DNA of 64,000 nt from Salinimicrobium xinjiangense DSM 19287 (GTDB taxonomy: Bacteria > Bacteroidota > Bacteroidia > Flavobacteriales > Flavobacteriaceae): positions 62,001 to 126,000 of the forward strand of contig NZ_KE384054.1 of the NCBI RefSeq assembly GCF_000423585.1, given 5' to 3'. Positions within the stretch are counted from its first letter, which is position 1, and each line of letters starts with the position of its first letter. The notes under the pieces were generated by a model. That model was not told where the DNA came from. It did no database searches and saw only the letters and a program-made list of their open reading frames with translations. Made by a program: the position numbers and the translations under genes. Shown here one piece after another: positions 45,102-53,089 of the stretch.

Positions 45102-47316
45102 AAAACTGCTCTTCTTATTGCTCTTTTTGACAGGAATGTTGGGCCACGCACAGCAGGAGGATCCAAAGGTAGGCCTGGTTCTTAGTGGCGGGGGTGCCAA
45201 AGGTCTTGCTCATATCGGGGTTTTAAAGGTGCTGGAAGAAGCCGGGGTGCGTATAGATTATATTGGAGGTACAAGCATGGGAGCCATTGTGGGGGCATTA
45301 TATTCTGCAGGTTATACTTCACAGCAACTGGACAGCATTTTTAAGGAGACCAATTTCAATTTCCTCATTCAGGATGAGCTACCCCGAAGCGCCAAAACTT
45401 TTTATGAGAAGAGAGATTCAGAAAAATACGCTATTACGCTTCCTTTTGACGATTTCAATGTTTCCTTTCCTTCGGCCTTGTCCAGGGGGCAGAATGTTTA
45501 CAACCTTATGTCAAAGCTTACGCTGCATCTTAATGATAAAGAAGATTTCAGCAATTTACCCATCCCGTTCTTTGCGGTAGCTACAGATGTAGAAACGGGA
45601 GAGGAGGTAATCCTGGATAGTGGTCACCTCCCGCAGGCTATTTCGGCAAGTGCGGCAATTCCCAGCTTGTTTAGTCCGGTGATGGTGGACAGTAGACTCC
45701 TAACAGATGGGGGAGTGGTTAATAACTATCCGGTAATGGAGCTGCGAAAACGTGGCGCAGAGATTATTATTGGCGTGGATGTGCAGGATACTCTCAGGAG
45801 CAGAGATGAGCTGCGATCTGTTTTTGAGATACTTACCCAGGTAAGTAATTTCAGTACCATTGCCGATATGGAAGAGAATATTGCCAATACCGATATTTTT
45901 ATTAAACCGGACATTCGTCCCTTTTCTGTAATGTCCTTTGATAAGGGGAATGAGATTATAGACGCAGGAGAGGCTGCTGCGAGATCGCAGCTTGCAAAAT
46001 TTCAGGAACTGGCTTATAAACAAAAGGATACATTTTTTGAAAGGCAACCTATTCCGGCTGTGGAATCTCTATTCATTAATGATGTGAGAATAGAAGGGAA
46101 TACCTCTTATCCCAGGGCTTACATTTTAGGTAAATTAAAATTGAGATATCCCGATACAATTACCTATCAGGATCTTAAGGTTGGTCTCAATAACCTATCA
46201 GCTACCGGAAATTTTCACAGGATAAACTACAGACTGGTACCTTTGCACAGCGGCTATGTGCTCGTAATGCAGCTGGAGGAAAATCCGAGTAAGACCCTGC
46301 TGCGTCTTGGGCTTCATTATGACAAGATCTACCAAAGTGCGGCCCTCTTTAATATCACACATAAAAGTCTCCTGGCAACTAATGATGCGACCTCTCTGGA
46401 TGTTGCTTTGGGAGATAATTTCAGATATGATTTCAATTACTATTTAGATAAAGGCTATTACTGGAGCTTCGGACTAAAATCCAGGCTCAATAGTTTCAGC
46501 CATGGTGTATCCTTTGATTTTGCGAGGGAGAATGCCGGTATTGAAAGAGAGGGGATCAATCAGCTGGAAATAGACTATAATGACTTTACCAATCAGGTGT
46601 ATGTTGAAACCCTTTTTCAGCAGGTATTCTCACTGGGAATGGGAGTAGAGCATAAATATTTAAAGATTACTTCAGAAACTTTAGGTTCTTCTGAACCCAG
46701 TGAGACTGCAGGCACCTTTGATAAAAGTAATTACTACAGCAGCTTTGGATATCTCGTTTATGACAGCAGGGATTTTAAATATTTTCCCACCCGGGGAATT
46801 TATTTTGATGGAGATTTTCACTGGTATCTTCTTTCTTCCGATTTTAATGATAATTTCTCCCCGTTCTCTGTAGCCAAGGGAACTGTTGGGTATGTTTTTT
46901 CACCTACTGAAAAAATTTCTGCACGTATTTCTTCCGAAGCCGGGTTTAGGATAGGTAGCCGGGCAAATAACATTTTTGATTTTTTCCTTGGGGGATACGG
47001 CAACGACTTCATAAATAACTTTACGCCTTTCTACGGATATCCTTTCATAGGGATTTCGGGAGATAGTTATATAAAAGGATTAATTGAGCTTGATTATAAT
47101 TTTATGCAGAAGAATCATTTCATCCTAAGCGCTAACTATGCCAACGTGCAGAATGAACTCTTTGAAAGCGGAGAATGGATAAGCCGGCCTTTTTATTCAG
47201 GATATGCTGTAGGCTATGGCCTGGAAACATTTTTAGGACCTGTGGAAGTAAAATACTCAATATCTCCCGAGCTAAAAGAGAGTCATTGGTTTTTAAGCTT
47301 AGGCTTTTGGTTTTAG
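45094..47316 (+). CDS. patatin-like phospholipase fused to POTRA and outer-membrane barrel
   Basis: This is a 740-residue exported protein. A signal peptide (about 1-20) precedes a patatin lipase domain about 25-300 with oxyanion loop SGGGAKG, nucleophile S61 in GTSMG and catalytic D205 in TDGG. A POTRA-like unit about 318-395 and a BamA/surface-antigen-type C-terminal barrel follow, with a terminal aromatic (LSLGFWF). This architecture matches type Vd-like secreted lipases (PlpD family), where the barrel presents the enzyme at the surface or periplasm. The start overlaps uvrC, but codon use is like that of the neighbours. Confidence 0.9.
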   Translation: MNKKLLFLLLFLTGMLGHAQQEDPKVGLVLSGGGAKGLAHIGVLKVLEEAGVRIDYIGGTSMGAIVGALYSAGYTSQQLDSIFKETNFNFLIQDELPRSAKTFYEKRDSEKYAITLPFDDFNVSFPSALSRGQNVYNLMSKLTLHLNDKEDFSNLPIPFFAVATDVETGEEVILDSGHLPQAISASAAIPSLFSPVMVDSRLLTDGGVVNNYPVMELRKRGAEIIIGVDVQDTLRSRDELRSVFEILTQVSNFSTIADMEENIANTDIFIKPDIRPFSVMSFDKGNEIIDAGEAAARSQLAKFQELAYKQKDTFFERQPIPAVESLFINDVRIEGNTSYPRAYILGKLKLRYPDTITYQDLKVGLNNLSATGNFHRINYRLVPLHSGYVLVMQLEENPSKTLLRLGLHYDKIYQSAALFNITHKSLLATNDATSLDVALGDNFRYDFNYYLDKGYYWSFGLKSRLNSFSHGVSFDFARENAGIEREGINQLEIDYNDFTNQVYVETLFQQVFSLGMGVEHKYLKITSETLGSSEPSETAGTFDKSNYYSSFGYLVYDSRDFKYFPTRGIYFDGDFHWYLLSSDFNDNFSPFSVAKGTVGYVFSPTEKISARISSEAGFRIGSRANNIFDFFLGGYGNDFINNFTPFYGYPFIGISGDSYIKGLIELDYNFMQKNHFILSANYANVQNELFESGEWISRPFYSGYAVGYGLETFLGPVEVKYSISPELKESHWFLSLGFWF

Positions 47317-47399
47317 TGGTCCTTTAACGGGTTATCCGCCAAAATTTATTGATATTTGTATCTGGTCCTTTAAAATTTTAAACATAAAGAGATCTTTAC

Positions 47400-47411
47400 G
47401 AAAACGTTTTC
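47400..47411. promoter_or_regulatory. GAAAACGTTTTC palindrome upstream of hmgA
   Basis: This perfect 12-bp palindrome lies 18 bp before the hmgA ATG, so a bound protein could block initiation. Its core is shared with the gdhA and 54910 upstream regions. Confidence 0.35.
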
Positions 47412-47428
47412 ATTAAAAAGAGTCAAAA

Positions 47429-48589
47429 ATGCCATTTTATCACAGCCTTGGAAAAATACCTCATAAAAGACATACGGTTTTTAAAAAACCCGACGGCAGC
47501 CTGTACTATGAGCAGCTCTTTGGAACTATTGGTTTCGACGGAATGTATACTAATATGTATCACGAGCAGCGTCCAACACAGGTTAAGGAAATTAAAGGGA
47601 GCTATGACGCGACCCCGCAGGTAGCTACTGAGAAAAATATCAAATCTTATAGATTTAAGGGCTTCCAGGTAAAACCTGCACCCGATTATCTGGAGAGTAG
47701 AAAGGTCGTGCTAACGAATTCTGATGTAGACATTACTTTGGCAGCACCACAAGAGTCAACAAAGGACTACTTCTATAAAAATTCAGATTCAGATGAGCTG
47801 CTTTTTATTCATAAAGGAAGCGGAAAACTTCGCACCCATTTGGGAAATCTTGATTTTAAATATGGAGATTACCTGTTGATCCCCCGCGGAACAATTTATA
47901 AACTGGATTTTGATGATGAGGTAAACAGGTTATTTATTGTGGAGTCAAGACGCCCAATATATACTCCAAAACGCTACAGAAATCATTTTGGGCAGTTGCT
48001 TGAACATTCTCCTTTTTGTGAGAGAGACATTCGAAGACCTTATGAGCTTGAAACAAACAACGAGTCGGGAGACTTCCTTATAAAGATCAAAAAACAGGGA
48101 AGAATTTTTGACATGGTATATGCTTCACATCCTTTTGATGTGGTTGGATATGACGGTTATAATTATCCGTATGCATTCTCAATCCATGACTTTGAACCTA
48201 TAACCGGACGTATTCATCAACCGCCACCAGTACACCAAACTTTCGAAACAGATGCCTTTGTGGTTTGTTCCTTTTGTCCCCGCTTATATGATTACCATCC
48301 CGAAAGTATTCCTGCGCCATATAGCCATAGTAATATTGACAGTGATGAAGTGCTTTATTATGTAGATGGCGATTTTATGAGCAGGAATGATATTGAAGCA
48401 GGTCATATTTCCCTGCATCCTGCCGGTATACCTCACGGGCCTCACCCGGGTGCCGTTGAGCGTAGCATAGGGCAGACAGAAACTGAAGAACTGGCTGTAA
48501 TGGTTGATACTTTTAAACCGCTCATGGTGACAAAAGATGCCATGGAAATAGCCGACGACAAGTACCACCAGTCATGGTTGGAACATTAG
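47429..48589 (+). CDS. hmgA: homogentisate 1,2-dioxygenase
   Basis: This Fe(II) ring-cleaving enzyme of tyrosine and phenylalanine catabolism converts homogentisate to maleylacetoacetate. It is 386 residues, the compact bacterial form. The cupin-like C-terminal block carries conserved residues: QPPPVHQTFETDAFVVCS, FCPRLYDYHPESIPAPYSHSN and the SLHPAGIPHGPHPG end with the iron and substrate His/Glu residues. It is followed after 80 bp by hppD, the preceding step. The downstream maleylacetoacetate and fumarylacetoacetate genes are not in this window. Confidence 0.94.
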   Translation: MPFYHSLGKIPHKRHTVFKKPDGSLYYEQLFGTIGFDGMYTNMYHEQRPTQVKEIKGSYDATPQVATEKNIKSYRFKGFQVKPAPDYLESRKVVLTNSDVDITLAAPQESTKDYFYKNSDSDELLFIHKGSGKLRTHLGNLDFKYGDYLLIPRGTIYKLDFDDEVNRLFIVESRRPIYTPKRYRNHFGQLLEHSPFCERDIRRPYELETNNESGDFLIKIKKQGRIFDMVYASHPFDVVGYDGYNYPYAFSIHDFEPITGRIHQPPPVHQTFETDAFVVCSFCPRLYDYHPESIPAPYSHSNIDSDEVLYYVDGDFMSRNDIEAGHISLHPAGIPHGPHPGAVERSIGQTETEELAVMVDTFKPLMVTKDAMEIADDKYHQSWLEH

Positions 48590-48669
48590 AAAGGAATTCC
48601 CGAAAGGACTTTTAAGTAACTAATATTTAAATAACAAACTGTCATTTTTGACAGGAGAAATAATTAATT

Positions 48670-49806
48670 ATGTCAACAGAAAACAGCACTAATATTAAGA
48701 AAACTGTGCCGCAGGCCGAAGACTTTTTACCAATTAACGGGACAGATTATGTCGAGTTATACGTAGGAAATGCAAAGCAGGCTGCTTTTTATTATCAGCA
48801 GGCATGGGGTTTCCAGCCGGTGGCCTACTCAGGATTAGAGTCTGGGAGTAAAGACAGGGTTTCCTATGTTTTACAGCAGGGAAAAATCAGGCTCGTGCTT
48901 ACCAGTCCTTTGCAGCCCGGGGGAGAGATCAATGCCCATATTGATAAACATGGAGATGGAGTAAAAGTCGTTGCCCTGTGGGTGGATGATGCCCGCAAGA
49001 GTTATGATGAGACTACCAAACGGGGGGCAGAATCTTATTTCGAGCCCAAAGAAGTGAGTGATGAGCATGGTCATGTCGTTCTCTCAGGTATTCATACCTA
49101 TGGAGAGACTGTGCATATTTTTGTGGAAAGAAAGAATTATTCCGGTCCTTTCATGCCTGGATTCAGGGAGTATAATCCAAACTTCCAGGTGAAAGATGTA
49201 GGTTTAAAATACATTGATCATATGGTAGGAAATGTAGGCTGGAACGAAATGAACAAGTGGTGTGAGTTCTACGCTAAAGTTATGGGATTCGCACAGCTGG
49301 TTTCTTTTGATGACAAAGATATCTCGACAGAATATACTGCTTTAATGAGCAAGGTAATGAGCAACGGTAACGGAAGGATCAAATTTCCAATTAATGAACC
49401 TGCCGAAGGAAAGAAGAAATCCCAGATCGAAGAATATATAGATTTCTATAATGGTGCAGGAGTACAGCACATTGCAGTGGCGACAGATAATATTATCGAA
49501 ACCGTCACCGCTTTGAGGGATCGCGGAGTTGAATTTCTCTATGTGCCCGAAGCCTACTATGACGATGTACTGGATCGTGTAGGAAAAATTGATGAAGATC
49601 TGGCGCCTCTTAAGGAGCTGGGAGTACTAATTGACAGAGACGATGAGGGTTACCTGTTGCAGATTTTTACCAAACCTGTACTTGACCGCCCCACCATGTT
49701 TTTCGAGATCATTCAACGAAAAGGAGCTCAATCATTTGGAAAAGGAAATTTCAAAGCCTTGTTTGAAGCTATTGAGCGGGAGCAAACCTTGAGAGGAACT
49801 CTTTAA
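48670..49806 (+). CDS. hppD: 4-hydroxyphenylpyruvate dioxygenase
   Basis: This Fe(II) enzyme converts 4-hydroxyphenylpyruvate to homogentisate. It is 378 residues, with two vicinal-oxygen-chelate domains. Iron ligands are visible as His in YIDHMVGNVG, His in GVQHIAVATDN and Glu in MFFEIIQRKGA. It forms an operon with hmgA, the next step in the pathway. The preceding transaminase is not present here. Confidence 0.95.
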   Translation: MSTENSTNIKKTVPQAEDFLPINGTDYVELYVGNAKQAAFYYQQAWGFQPVAYSGLESGSKDRVSYVLQQGKIRLVLTSPLQPGGEINAHIDKHGDGVKVVALWVDDARKSYDETTKRGAESYFEPKEVSDEHGHVVLSGIHTYGETVHIFVERKNYSGPFMPGFREYNPNFQVKDVGLKYIDHMVGNVGWNEMNKWCEFYAKVMGFAQLVSFDDKDISTEYTALMSKVMSNGNGRIKFPINEPAEGKKKSQIEEYIDFYNGAGVQHIAVATDNIIETVTALRDRGVEFLYVPEAYYDDVLDRVGKIDEDLAPLKELGVLIDRDDEGYLLQIFTKPVLDRPTMFFEIIQRKGAQSFGKGNFKALFEAIEREQTLRGTL

Positions 49807-49891
49807 AAATTTAAAAATATTGAATTTAGAATTAACAAAAGCTTAAAATTATACCATTCTTATCGATGTTTGGTTAAAGTCAAATATTTTA

Positions 49892-49922
49892 TTGGTGATC
49901 AGGGAAATATGGTAGACTTTTG
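49892..49922 (+). promoter_or_regulatory. promoter of candidate small RNA A
   Basis: TTG (49892-49894) lies 18 bp ahead of TAGACTTTTG (49913-49922). This is a -7-like box with two extra bases between TA and TTTG, followed by CACCGC. It is imperfect but the best match in the gap. Confidence 0.4.
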
Positions 49923-49925
49923 CAC

Positions 49926-50039
49926 CGCAATTTTGGAGTGGTTACCAAAGTTGGAAAAAAAATTACTTTTTTTTCATAATTTAAGTTTTAGTTGGTTAAT
50001 AAGATTAAAACCCCGTCATTGTTTTGACGGGGTTTTTTT
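49926..50039 (+). ncRNA. candidate small RNA with intrinsic terminator (copy A)
   Basis: The 295-bp gap after hppD contains a promoter-like sequence, then about 110 nt without an ORF, ending in a strong terminator: AAAACCCCGTCA / TGACGGGGTTTT (50007-50018 / 50025-50036) with T's to 50039. The predicted transcript has the element TTTTAGTTGGTTAATAAG (49986-50003) ahead of the terminator, 15 of 18 positions identical to that of the candidate at 14244-14339. Its first 25 nt (GGAGTGGTTACCAAAG) vaguely resemble the 5' end of a tRNA-Ser. Alternatively it is only the hppD terminator, though that lies 200 bp from the stop. Ends are predictions. Confidence 0.5.
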
Positions 50040-50054
50040 GATTTGATACCTTTG
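50023..50054 (+). promoter_or_regulatory. promoter of the DUF3108 gene, embedded in the sRNA terminator
   Basis: TTTG (50023-50026), a 20-bp spacer and TACCTTTG (50047-50054) match consensus well. The -33 element sits inside the loop and right arm of the upstream terminator hairpin. Confidence 0.65.
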
Positions 50055-50101
50055 GAATAGAAATTGTAATTGTTGATCTAAATAGTAACACAACTTAAAA
50101 T

Positions 50102-50875
50102 ATGAGAAAGTTTTTCACAGTTATAATTTCCCTGATTGCACTTAATGTTACTGCTCAATCTCACCAGGCTTTCCAGGATGGCGAATGGTTTCGTTTTAGA
50201 GTACACTATGGAATGCTCAATGCAGGCTTTGCCACTCTTGAAGTAAAGGAGACCGTTTTTAAAAGTCAACCGGTGTACCATGTGATAGGAAAAGGCAAAT
50301 CTGCCGGTATGGTACATGTATTCTTTAAAGTTGATGATAACTATGAATCTTTTATGCACAAGGATACAGGTGTGCCCCTCAGGTTTATAAGACAAATTGA
50401 TGAGGGTGGACATACCCGTGACTTTCTGGTAGATTTTGATCATAAGAATAAATTAGCTTACGTCCATAACAGGAAGTATGACGAACGTAATACTTATGAA
50501 ATTCCACCCAACGTTCAGGATATGATATCTTCATTCTATCATCTAAGAAATAACCTGGATGTGGAAAATCTTAAGGAAGGGGAAATGCACAGTATCAAGA
50601 TGTTTCTGGATGATGAATATCATGATTTCAAGTTAAAGTTTCTTGGCAGGGAGGTAGTAAAAACAAAATTAGGTAATATTGCTGCACTAAAATTTCAGCC
50701 CTATGTGCTTGCCGGTAGAGTTTTTGAAAAAAAGGAAGGTTTAACGCTTTGGGTGAGTGATGATAAAAACCGTATGCCATTGAAGATTAAAGCCAACCTT
50801 GCTGTGGGGTCGCTTGATGCAGATATTGATGCTTTTAAGGGGCTTAAACATCCTCTTAATATTATAATGAAGTAG
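50102..50875 (+). CDS. DUF3108 secreted protein
   Basis: This is a 257-residue exported protein with a signal peptide (MRKFFTVIISLIALNVTAQS). The mature part matches the DUF3108 beta-rich fold (EWFRFRVHYGMLNAGFATLEV, YHVIGKGKSAGMVHVFFKVDDNYESFM, GLTLWVSDDKNRMPLKIKANLAVG). The family has no settled function; members are common in outer-membrane contexts. It has its own promoter and lies 3 bp before the TDO-family gene, so the two are probably co-transcribed. Confidence 0.85.
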   Translation: MRKFFTVIISLIALNVTAQSHQAFQDGEWFRFRVHYGMLNAGFATLEVKETVFKSQPVYHVIGKGKSAGMVHVFFKVDDNYESFMHKDTGVPLRFIRQIDEGGHTRDFLVDFDHKNKLAYVHNRKYDERNTYEIPPNVQDMISSFYHLRNNLDVENLKEGEMHSIKMFLDDEYHDFKLKFLGREVVKTKLGNIAALKFQPYVLAGRVFEKKEGLTLWVSDDKNRMPLKIKANLAVGSLDADIDAFKGLKHPLNIIMK

Positions 50876-50878
50876 AGA

Positions 50879-51838
50879 ATGGAAGGTATAGCACCCGAGA
50901 TTGCCGAAAAGGTCCGCCAGCTGGGAGAGAAATTTAAGAACTCCGGGCAGGATTTGGGCTCCTATCTCGACGGGCTTTTATATGATAAATATCTTACCTA
51001 CTGGGATTATATACATCTCGATACCCTTTTAAGTCTGCAAAATCCCAAAACCCATTTCCCCGATGAGGAGATCTTTATAGGATATCACCAGATCACTGAA
51101 ATTTATTTTAAACTTATCATACACGAGCAAAAGCAAATCGTGGAAGCAGAAGAGCTGAGTGTTTCCTTCTTTATTGAAAAATTAAACCGGATCATACGCT
51201 ACTTCAGAATTCTTGCAAATTCTTTTGATGTGATGATCCGCGGGATGGAGCGGGAGCAGTTTTTGAAATTCCGGATGGCTTTATTGCCTGCGAGTGGTTT
51301 TCAATCGGCTCAGTTTAGAATGATCGAGATCTTTTCGACACCTCTGGAGAATTTGGTGCACACAGATATAAGGGAAAACTTCAGAAATCATAAAAGTATC
51401 GAGGAGCTTTTCGAAAATGTTTACTGGAAGCGTGGGGCAACAGATCTGGAAACAGGAGAAAAAACCCTTACCTTAAAACAGTTTGAGAAAAAATATACAA
51501 ACCGCTTTCTTAGAAGCGCCAATAGACTGAAGCAAAATACTATTTACGATAAATTTCAGCAACTTTCTGTTGAAGACAAAGACAATAATACTTTACGGGA
51601 GGCGTTGCGTACTTTAGATACTGCAGTGAATGTGAATTGGCTGCTGGTGCACATTGGTGCTGCACAGAAATACCTGATTGCGAAGAACAAAGCTGCCGCA
51701 CCTGCTACGGGAGGAACAAACTGGAAACAATTTTTACCACCCAGTTTTCAGCGGATAACCTTCTTTCCCGAATTGTGGAGTGAAGAGGAGTTGAAGGAAT
51801 GGGGAAAGCATTGGGTCGAAGAGATGATAACACAATAA
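50879..51838 (+). CDS. tryptophan 2,3-dioxygenase family protein
   Basis: This is a 319-residue heme protein of the TDO superfamily. The distal-pocket region IFIGYHQITEIYFKLIIHE contains H70, and the TDO hallmark FRMALLPASGFQSAQFRMIE is intact. A proximal His candidate is H258 in NWLLVHIGAAQKYL, followed by ATGGTNWKQFL, a variant of the TDO GTGGSSG motif. Whether tryptophan is the substrate cannot be decided: the C-terminal half differs from classical TDO. It sits near hmgA/hppD, which would fit aromatic amino-acid breakdown. Confidence 0.82.
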   Translation: MEGIAPEIAEKVRQLGEKFKNSGQDLGSYLDGLLYDKYLTYWDYIHLDTLLSLQNPKTHFPDEEIFIGYHQITEIYFKLIIHEQKQIVEAEELSVSFFIEKLNRIIRYFRILANSFDVMIRGMEREQFLKFRMALLPASGFQSAQFRMIEIFSTPLENLVHTDIRENFRNHKSIEELFENVYWKRGATDLETGEKTLTLKQFEKKYTNRFLRSANRLKQNTIYDKFQQLSVEDKDNNTLREALRTLDTAVNVNWLLVHIGAAQKYLIAKNKAAAPATGGTNWKQFLPPSFQRITFFPELWSEEELKEWGKHWVEEMITQ

Positions 51839-51848
51839 ATTTATAAGA

Positions 51849-53087
51849 GTGAAAAAATTAAGTTACCTGCTAATGTTGATGATGGTTTTTACTGCATGTA
51901 ATAACCAGGAGGAAAAACGGGAAATAGCCGATAACGTGAAAAAGGTGGAAGCTCCACCTGTTATTGAAGAATTTGGTTATGTTCTGAATGATTACGACGT
52001 GGTGAGGGATACCATAAGATCTGGCGACAGTTTTGGACTTATCCTCGGCACCCATGGCGTTAATCCCAACAGGATTTTTGAGATTGTGAACAAGGTAAAG
52101 GACACCCTCAATCCAAGAAGAATTATTGTGGGTAAGCCTTATGTGATCCTTAAGGAAAGAGATTCTGCAAACACCCCTATAGCCTTCATTTATGAAAATG
52201 ATCTCATAAATTATACTGTCGTGGATCTGAGGGACAGTATAGACGCCTATACCTCAAAAAGACCTGTGACTGTTACAAAAAAGGCAGTATCGGGGATCAT
52301 CAATTCCAGTCTTACCGAATCTATTCAGGATGAGGGTTTAAGTCCGCTCATTGCTCATGAAATGAGCAATATCTATCAGTGGAGTATAGATTTCTTTAGG
52401 CTTCAAAAAGGGGATAGATTTAAGCTTGTTTACAACGAAAGATATATTAATGACAGTATTTATGCCGGAATAGAAAATATCGAGGCCGCAGTTTTTTATC
52501 ACCAGGACAAACCTTATTACGCTTTTAATTTCATGGTAGATTCTATTGCCGGAGGGCGTGACTATTATGATGAAAAAGCCCGGCCATTACAAAGTTTCTT
52601 CTTAAAAGCACCTCTGGATTTTTTCCGGATCTCTTCCCGATTCAGTCCTAACAGGTTCCACCCGGTACAAAAGCGTTGGAAGGCACATAAAGGGACAGAT
52701 TATGCGGCTGCCCATGGTACTCCAATCAAGAGTACAGCAAACGGGGTGGTCATTGCCTCTTCTTATACTGCCGGAAACGGAAATTATGTGAAGATCAAAC
52801 ATAATGATACTTACACCACTCAATACCTGCACATGTCTCAAAGGCTGGTGAAGGTCGGACAAAGGGTAAAGCAGGGAGATATTATTGGAAAAGTGGGAAG
52901 CACAGGTCTTGCGACAGGACCTCACGTATGTTACCGCTTCTGGAAGAACGGCGTACAGGTTGATCCCTTTAGGCAGAACCTTCCTTCGGCAGAACCTATT
53001 GAGGAGAAATATATCCCTTCTTACTTTGCTGTGATAGAGCCCCTGAAGGATGAGCTGGAGCGAATTGACTTTAAAGAACCAATATAA
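51849..53087 (+). CDS. M23 family peptidoglycan peptidase lipoprotein
   Basis: This is a 412-residue lipoprotein starting with GTG (MKKLSYLLMLMMVFTAC, Cys17). A LysM-like region spans about 52-101. The M23 (LytM) domain has H280-x3-D284 (AHKGTDYAAAHGTPI), H328 (YLHMS) and H359 in TGPHVCYRFW. In the usual H-x-H motif the last His is a Zn ligand, but here it is Cys361. Activity as a DD-endopeptidase is therefore plausible but not certain. It is followed by pgi after 2 bp. Confidence 0.85.
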   Translation: MKKLSYLLMLMMVFTACNNQEEKREIADNVKKVEAPPVIEEFGYVLNDYDVVRDTIRSGDSFGLILGTHGVNPNRIFEIVNKVKDTLNPRRIIVGKPYVILKERDSANTPIAFIYENDLINYTVVDLRDSIDAYTSKRPVTVTKKAVSGIINSSLTESIQDEGLSPLIAHEMSNIYQWSIDFFRLQKGDRFKLVYNERYINDSIYAGIENIEAAVFYHQDKPYYAFNFMVDSIAGGRDYYDEKARPLQSFFLKAPLDFFRISSRFSPNRFHPVQKRWKAHKGTDYAAAHGTPIKSTANGVVIASSYTAGNGNYVKIKHNDTYTTQYLHMSQRLVKVGQRVKQGDIIGKVGSTGLATGPHVCYRFWKNGVQVDPFRQNLPSAEPIEEKYIPSYFAVIEPLKDELERIDFKEPI

Positions 53088-53089
53088 TT

